Origin: an uncultured Prevotella sp.
Lineage (GTDB): Bacteria; Bacteroidota; Bacteroidia; Bacteroidales; Bacteroidaceae
DNA: 34,873 nt
Assembly (NCBI GenBank): GCA_934272845.1
Contig: CAKQSF010000021.1
Coordinates: 1 to 34,873 of the forward strand
Reading direction: 5' to 3'
Shown here: positions 32,425 to 34,873 of the stretch, piece by piece
Position numbering within the stretch: the stretch's first letter is position 1
Layout of the letters: every line of letters starts with the position of its first letter
Made by a program: the position numbers and the translations under genes
Notes under the pieces: model-generated
Seen by the model: the letters and a program-made list of their open reading frames with translations, nothing else
Database searches by the model: none
What the model was told of the DNA's origin: nothing

Positions 32425-34566
32425 TTAAGAATTATTAATTTTATGCATCGCCCTCATAGCGTTGAGCACGGCTAGCACCGTAACGCCTACATCGGCAAAG
32501 ACTGCCATCCACATGGTGCCTAAGCCCACAGCGGCAAGGAGTAACACTGCTACCTTTACGCCTATGGCGAAAGCCACGTTCTCGTGCGCTATGCGTATGG
32601 TGCGGCGTGCTATGCGTATGGCAAGGGCTATCTTGCGTGGCTCATCGTCCATCAGTACCACGTCGGCTGCCTCTATGGCTGCGTCACTGCCCAGTCCGCC
32701 CATCGCTATGCCAACGTCAGAACGCTTCAGCACAGGAGCATCGTTGATGCCATCGCCCACGTATGCCAACGTCTTGCCTACAGGTTTCTCTGCCAACAGA
32801 CGCTCTACCTCAGACACCTTGTCCGTAGGCAACAACTCCGCCAGGCATTCGTCAAGACCTATGCGGTGCGCCACGTCTTCGCCCACCTCACGGCGGTCGC
32901 CTGTCAGCATTACCGTGCGCTCTACGCCAAGATGCTTCAGCGCTTTGACAGCCTCGGCACTGCCCTCCTTAACACGGTCGTTGATGATGATGTGGCCAGC
33001 GTATTTACCGTCTACCGCCACGTGGATAATAGTGCCCACACGGTGGCAGTCGTGCCACTGTGCACCGATGCTCTCCATCATCTTTTTGTTGCCCACGCAG
33101 ACCGTCTTGCCGTCGACAGTGGCACGTATGCCTTGCCCTGCAATCTCCTCCACGTTCTTAATCTCGCAACCGTCTGTCGCCTCCTCAGGGAAAGCGGCGC
33201 GCAGGGCTATGCCAATAGGGTGCGTGGTGAAGTGCTCTGCATGAGCAGCAAGATGCAGCAGCACCTTCTCCATGTCGGAGTGCTCACCGCTGTGCTCCTC
33301 GCAGTGGTCGCCGGCGTGAACTGCCTCCACGGCAAACTCACCGTGGGTCAGCGTTCCTGTCTTGTCGAACACCACCGTGCCTACCTTGGCAAGAGCATCG
33401 ATGTAGTTGCTACCCTTTATCAGTATGCCGCACCGTGATGCACCGCCGATGCCACCAAAGAACGTCAGGGGCACGCTGATGACCAGTGCGCATGGACATG
33501 AGACAACGAGGAATATCAGTGCGCGGTTGAGCCATAAGGGCAGGGTGTCTATGAAACTGCCACCGCCAAGCACGCTGGGGGCAAACCACTGGCAGAGCAG
33601 TGGCGGAATGAAGGCCAGCGCCAGTGCTGCGAAGACCACGATGGGGGTGTAGACGCGTGCGAAACGAGTGATGAACGCCTCGCTGCGTGACTTATTCTCG
33701 TTGGCACTCTCCACGAGCGCTATAATCTTCGATACGGTGCTCTCGCCAAACGTCTTAGTGGTGCGTATGCGCAGAACGCCCGTCATGTTGATGCAGCCAG
33801 AGATGATGTCATCGCCCTCGCTCACGTCGCGCGGCATGCTCTCGCCTGTCAGTGCTAAGGTGTTAAGAGCCGATGTGCCAGAGATAACCGTGCCGTCAAG
33901 GGGAACTTTCTCGCCTGGTTTCACCACGATTACCTCACCCGTCATTACCTCGTCGGGTGCCACGGTGGTGACGTTAACGTCTGTGCCGTTGGTGCGTTCC
34001 ACGTTAGCCGTGTCGGGGCGAATATCCATAAGGTGTGATATGCTCTCTCGGCTCTTGCCCTCGGCATATCCTTCAAACATCTCTCCCACTTGGAAGAAGA
34101 GCATAACGAACACCGCCTCGGGGAACTCCGTCTCCGCCCCGGGGAAGAAGCCTATGCACAGTGCGCCGATGGTGGCGATGGACATAAGGAAATTCTCGTT
34201 GAAGATGTCGCCGCTCACTATTCCCTCCACTGCCTCCTTCAGTGTGTCGTGGCCTATGAGCAGGTAGGGCACGAGGTAAACGAGCAGTAGTTGCCACACT
34301 TCGAGGTTACAGTGGTTCTCTATTATCGCCGCGCTGATGAGCAGCACGGTGGTGGCGATGATGAGTGCGAGTTTTTGCTTTACGCCCCCCTCCTCATGGT
34401 GGTGCTCATGGTGGCAACCGCAGCCGCAGCCGTGGTCATGATGGTCATGATGGTGCTCATGATGGTTATGATGCTCATGATGGTGGTGTTCATGGTGGCA
34501 GCCGCAGCCGTGGTCATGATGGTGGTGTTCATGCTCTTCGCAAGAGCAATGTTTCTTTTCCTCCAT
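32425..34566 (-). CDS. Zn/Cd/Pb-type P1B ATPase with a His-rich N-terminus
   Basis: This 713-residue heavy-metal exporter has the P-type landmarks: TGES in the actuator domain, CPCALV in a membrane helix near residue 357, DKTGT with the phosphorylated Asp401, TTHPIG, and GDGINDAPV. The CPC motif together with a Lys in helix 7 (AIGVKVAVL) and an Asp in helix 8 (FADVGVTVL) fits the ZntA/CadA group. Residues 7-60 are a dense run of His and Cys ([20 protein letters not shown]) in place of a GMTCxxC metal-binding domain. I prefer the start at 34566; the longer frame begins inside a palindromic operator at 34635. Confidence 0.92.
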   Translation of the reverse strand: MEEKKHCSCEEHEHHHHDHGCGCHHEHHHHEHHNHHEHHHDHHDHGCGCGCHHEHHHEEGGVKQKLALIIATTVLLISAAIIENHCNLEVWQLLLVYLVPYLLIGHDTLKEAVEGIVSGDIFNENFLMSIATIGALCIGFFPGAETEFPEAVFVMLFFQVGEMFEGYAEGKSRESISHLMDIRPDTANVERTNGTDVNVTTVAPDEVMTGEVIVVKPGEKVPLDGTVISGTSALNTLALTGESMPRDVSEGDDIISGCINMTGVLRIRTTKTFGESTVSKIIALVESANENKSRSEAFITRFARVYTPIVVFAALALAFIPPLLCQWFAPSVLGGGSFIDTLPLWLNRALIFLVVSCPCALVISVPLTFFGGIGGASRCGILIKGSNYIDALAKVGTVVFDKTGTLTHGEFAVEAVHAGDHCEEHSGEHSDMEKVLLHLAAHAEHFTTHPIGIALRAAFPEEATDGCEIKNVEEIAGQGIRATVDGKTVCVGNKKMMESIGAQWHDCHRVGTIIHVAVDGKYAGHIIINDRVKEGSAEAVKALKHLGVERTVMLTGDRREVGEDVAHRIGLDECLAELLPTDKVSEVERLLAEKPVGKTLAYVGDGINDAPVLKRSDVGIAMGGLGSDAAIEAADVVLMDDEPRKIALAIRIARRTIRIAHENVAFAIGVKVAVLLLAAVGLGTMWMAVFADVGVTVLAVLNAMRAMHKINNS

Positions 34567-34599
34567 AGTTTCTGTAGTATTGGTTTTACTTTCTAGATG

Positions 34600-34607
34600 C
34601 AAAATTA
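34600..34607 (-). promoter_or_regulatory. Possible -7 box of the ATPase gene
   Basis: TAATTTTG on the minus strand (34607-34600) fits TAnnTTTG and lies 34 bases before the start codon. No good TTTG is at the expected -33 position, where the palindrome sits instead, so expression may depend on that site. Confidence 0.45.
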
Positions 34608-34618
34608 AGAAGAAATGC

Positions 34619-34635
34619 TTGCAACTGAGTTGCAA
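34619..34635. promoter_or_regulatory. Perfect 17-bp palindromic operator TTGCAACTGAGTTGCAA
   Basis: The arms TTGCAACT and AGTTGCAA are exact reverse complements around one G. It overlaps the expected -33 region of the ATPase promoter. Its length and symmetry fit a dimeric metal regulator of the Fur/Zur class; which one is inference. Confidence 0.75.
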
Positions 34636-34672
34636 AATATGGAGCCGAGGTTTTTAATTTCGATTTAAGCAT

Positions 34673-34873
34673 AGCCTGGAAGGCTATACTATGAGTAACC
34701 GTGGGCGAAGCCTACGGATTTTGCATAGGAATGAAAATATCAGCCTGGAGGGCTGTACACTACCAATAATGTACAGCCTTCCAGGCTGAGAATAGCGAGA
34801 GTATCTTAAATCCGTGGGCGGTGCCCACGGTTACTCATAGTATTGGCTTCCAGCCAAGGCAAGCGGCAAAGCC
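34673..34873. repeat. 182-bp family hairpin element, right-hand inverted copy
   Basis: This is inverted relative to the copies at 1-515 and 13090-13290. The 46-nt hairpin is at 34742-34787. Another short palindrome, TTGGCTTCCAGCCAA, is at about 34842-34856. The element runs to the end of the window and probably beyond it. Confidence 0.92.

Noticed and set aside
32462..33438. Plus-strand frames of 260 and 284 codons opposite the ATPase
   Set aside because: The minus strand holds all conserved P-type ATPase motifs across this region; the antisense frames have no motif.
34567..34635. Longer ATPase start at 34635
   Set aside because: The extra 23 residues would begin in the palindromic operator and run through the -7 box; the His-rich protein start at 34566 fits better.
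1..34873. Insertion sequences, transposases, integrases, tRNA or rRNA genes
   Set aside because: I found no transposase or integrase motif and no tRNA- or rRNA-like sequence; the repeats present have no associated enzyme gene.

Overview
The window looks like a chromosomal segment from a Bacteroidota species, most likely Bacteroidales close to Prevotellaceae. Supporting signs are a TonB receptor paired with a DUF4249 lipoprotein, TTTG/TAnnTTTG-type promoters, little Shine-Dalgarno signal, flexirubin-type biosynthesis genes, and many short dispersed intergenic repeats. Every gene I can support lies on the minus strand, so transcription runs from high to low coordinates. The genus is an inference.

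The core (about 861-26670) is a large aryl polyene plus dialkylresorcinol (flexirubin-type) locus. Its upstream part (26670 down to 13405) holds a family 9 glycosyltransferase, a stand-alone ketosynthase, a SAM methyltransferase, an ACP, a LolA-like carrier, a small secreted protein, DarA and DarB, an acidic 134-residue protein of unknown role, a BtrH-like acyltransferase, and a 1195-residue MMPL exporter fused to an acyltransferase. A good promoter at 13355-13385 restarts transcription into the downstream part (12953 down to 861). That part has an ACP, an LpxL-type acyltransferase, a hotdog dehydratase, a ketosynthase with a degenerate second ketosynthase-like domain, another ACP, a second ketosynthase fused to a chain-length-factor-like domain, a small four-helix transporter, a second hotdog protein, a glycosyltransferase-acyltransferase fusion, a second MMPL exporter, an ACP, and an aryl-acid AMP ligase. 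A perfect 17-bp hairpin terminator at 800-836 ends the locus.

A working model: the AMP ligase loads an aryl acid onto an ACP. The ketosynthases and the paired hotdog dehydratases extend it to a polyene, using a ketoreductase not present here. DarB and DarA make a dialkylresorcinol. BtrH-like and LPLAT-type acyltransferases join or anchor the parts. The methyltransferase decorates the head group, and the MMPL and LolA-like proteins move the product to the outer membrane. No ketoreductase, phosphopantetheinyl transferase or aromatic ammonia lyase is visible in the window.

To the right lie a DUF4249 lipoprotein with its TonB receptor, a large lipoprotein, the remnant of a methyltransferase gene with an internal deletion, and a Zn/Cd/Pb-type P-type ATPase with a His-rich N-terminus behind a perfect 17-bp palindromic operator.

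The intergenic DNA is unusually repetitive. There are 182-bp hairpin repeats at both ends and in the middle, a roughly 105-bp family of elements bounded by inverted TTATGATTAC, two minisatellites touching start codons, and a GC-rich palindromic repeat that has become part of several protein ends.
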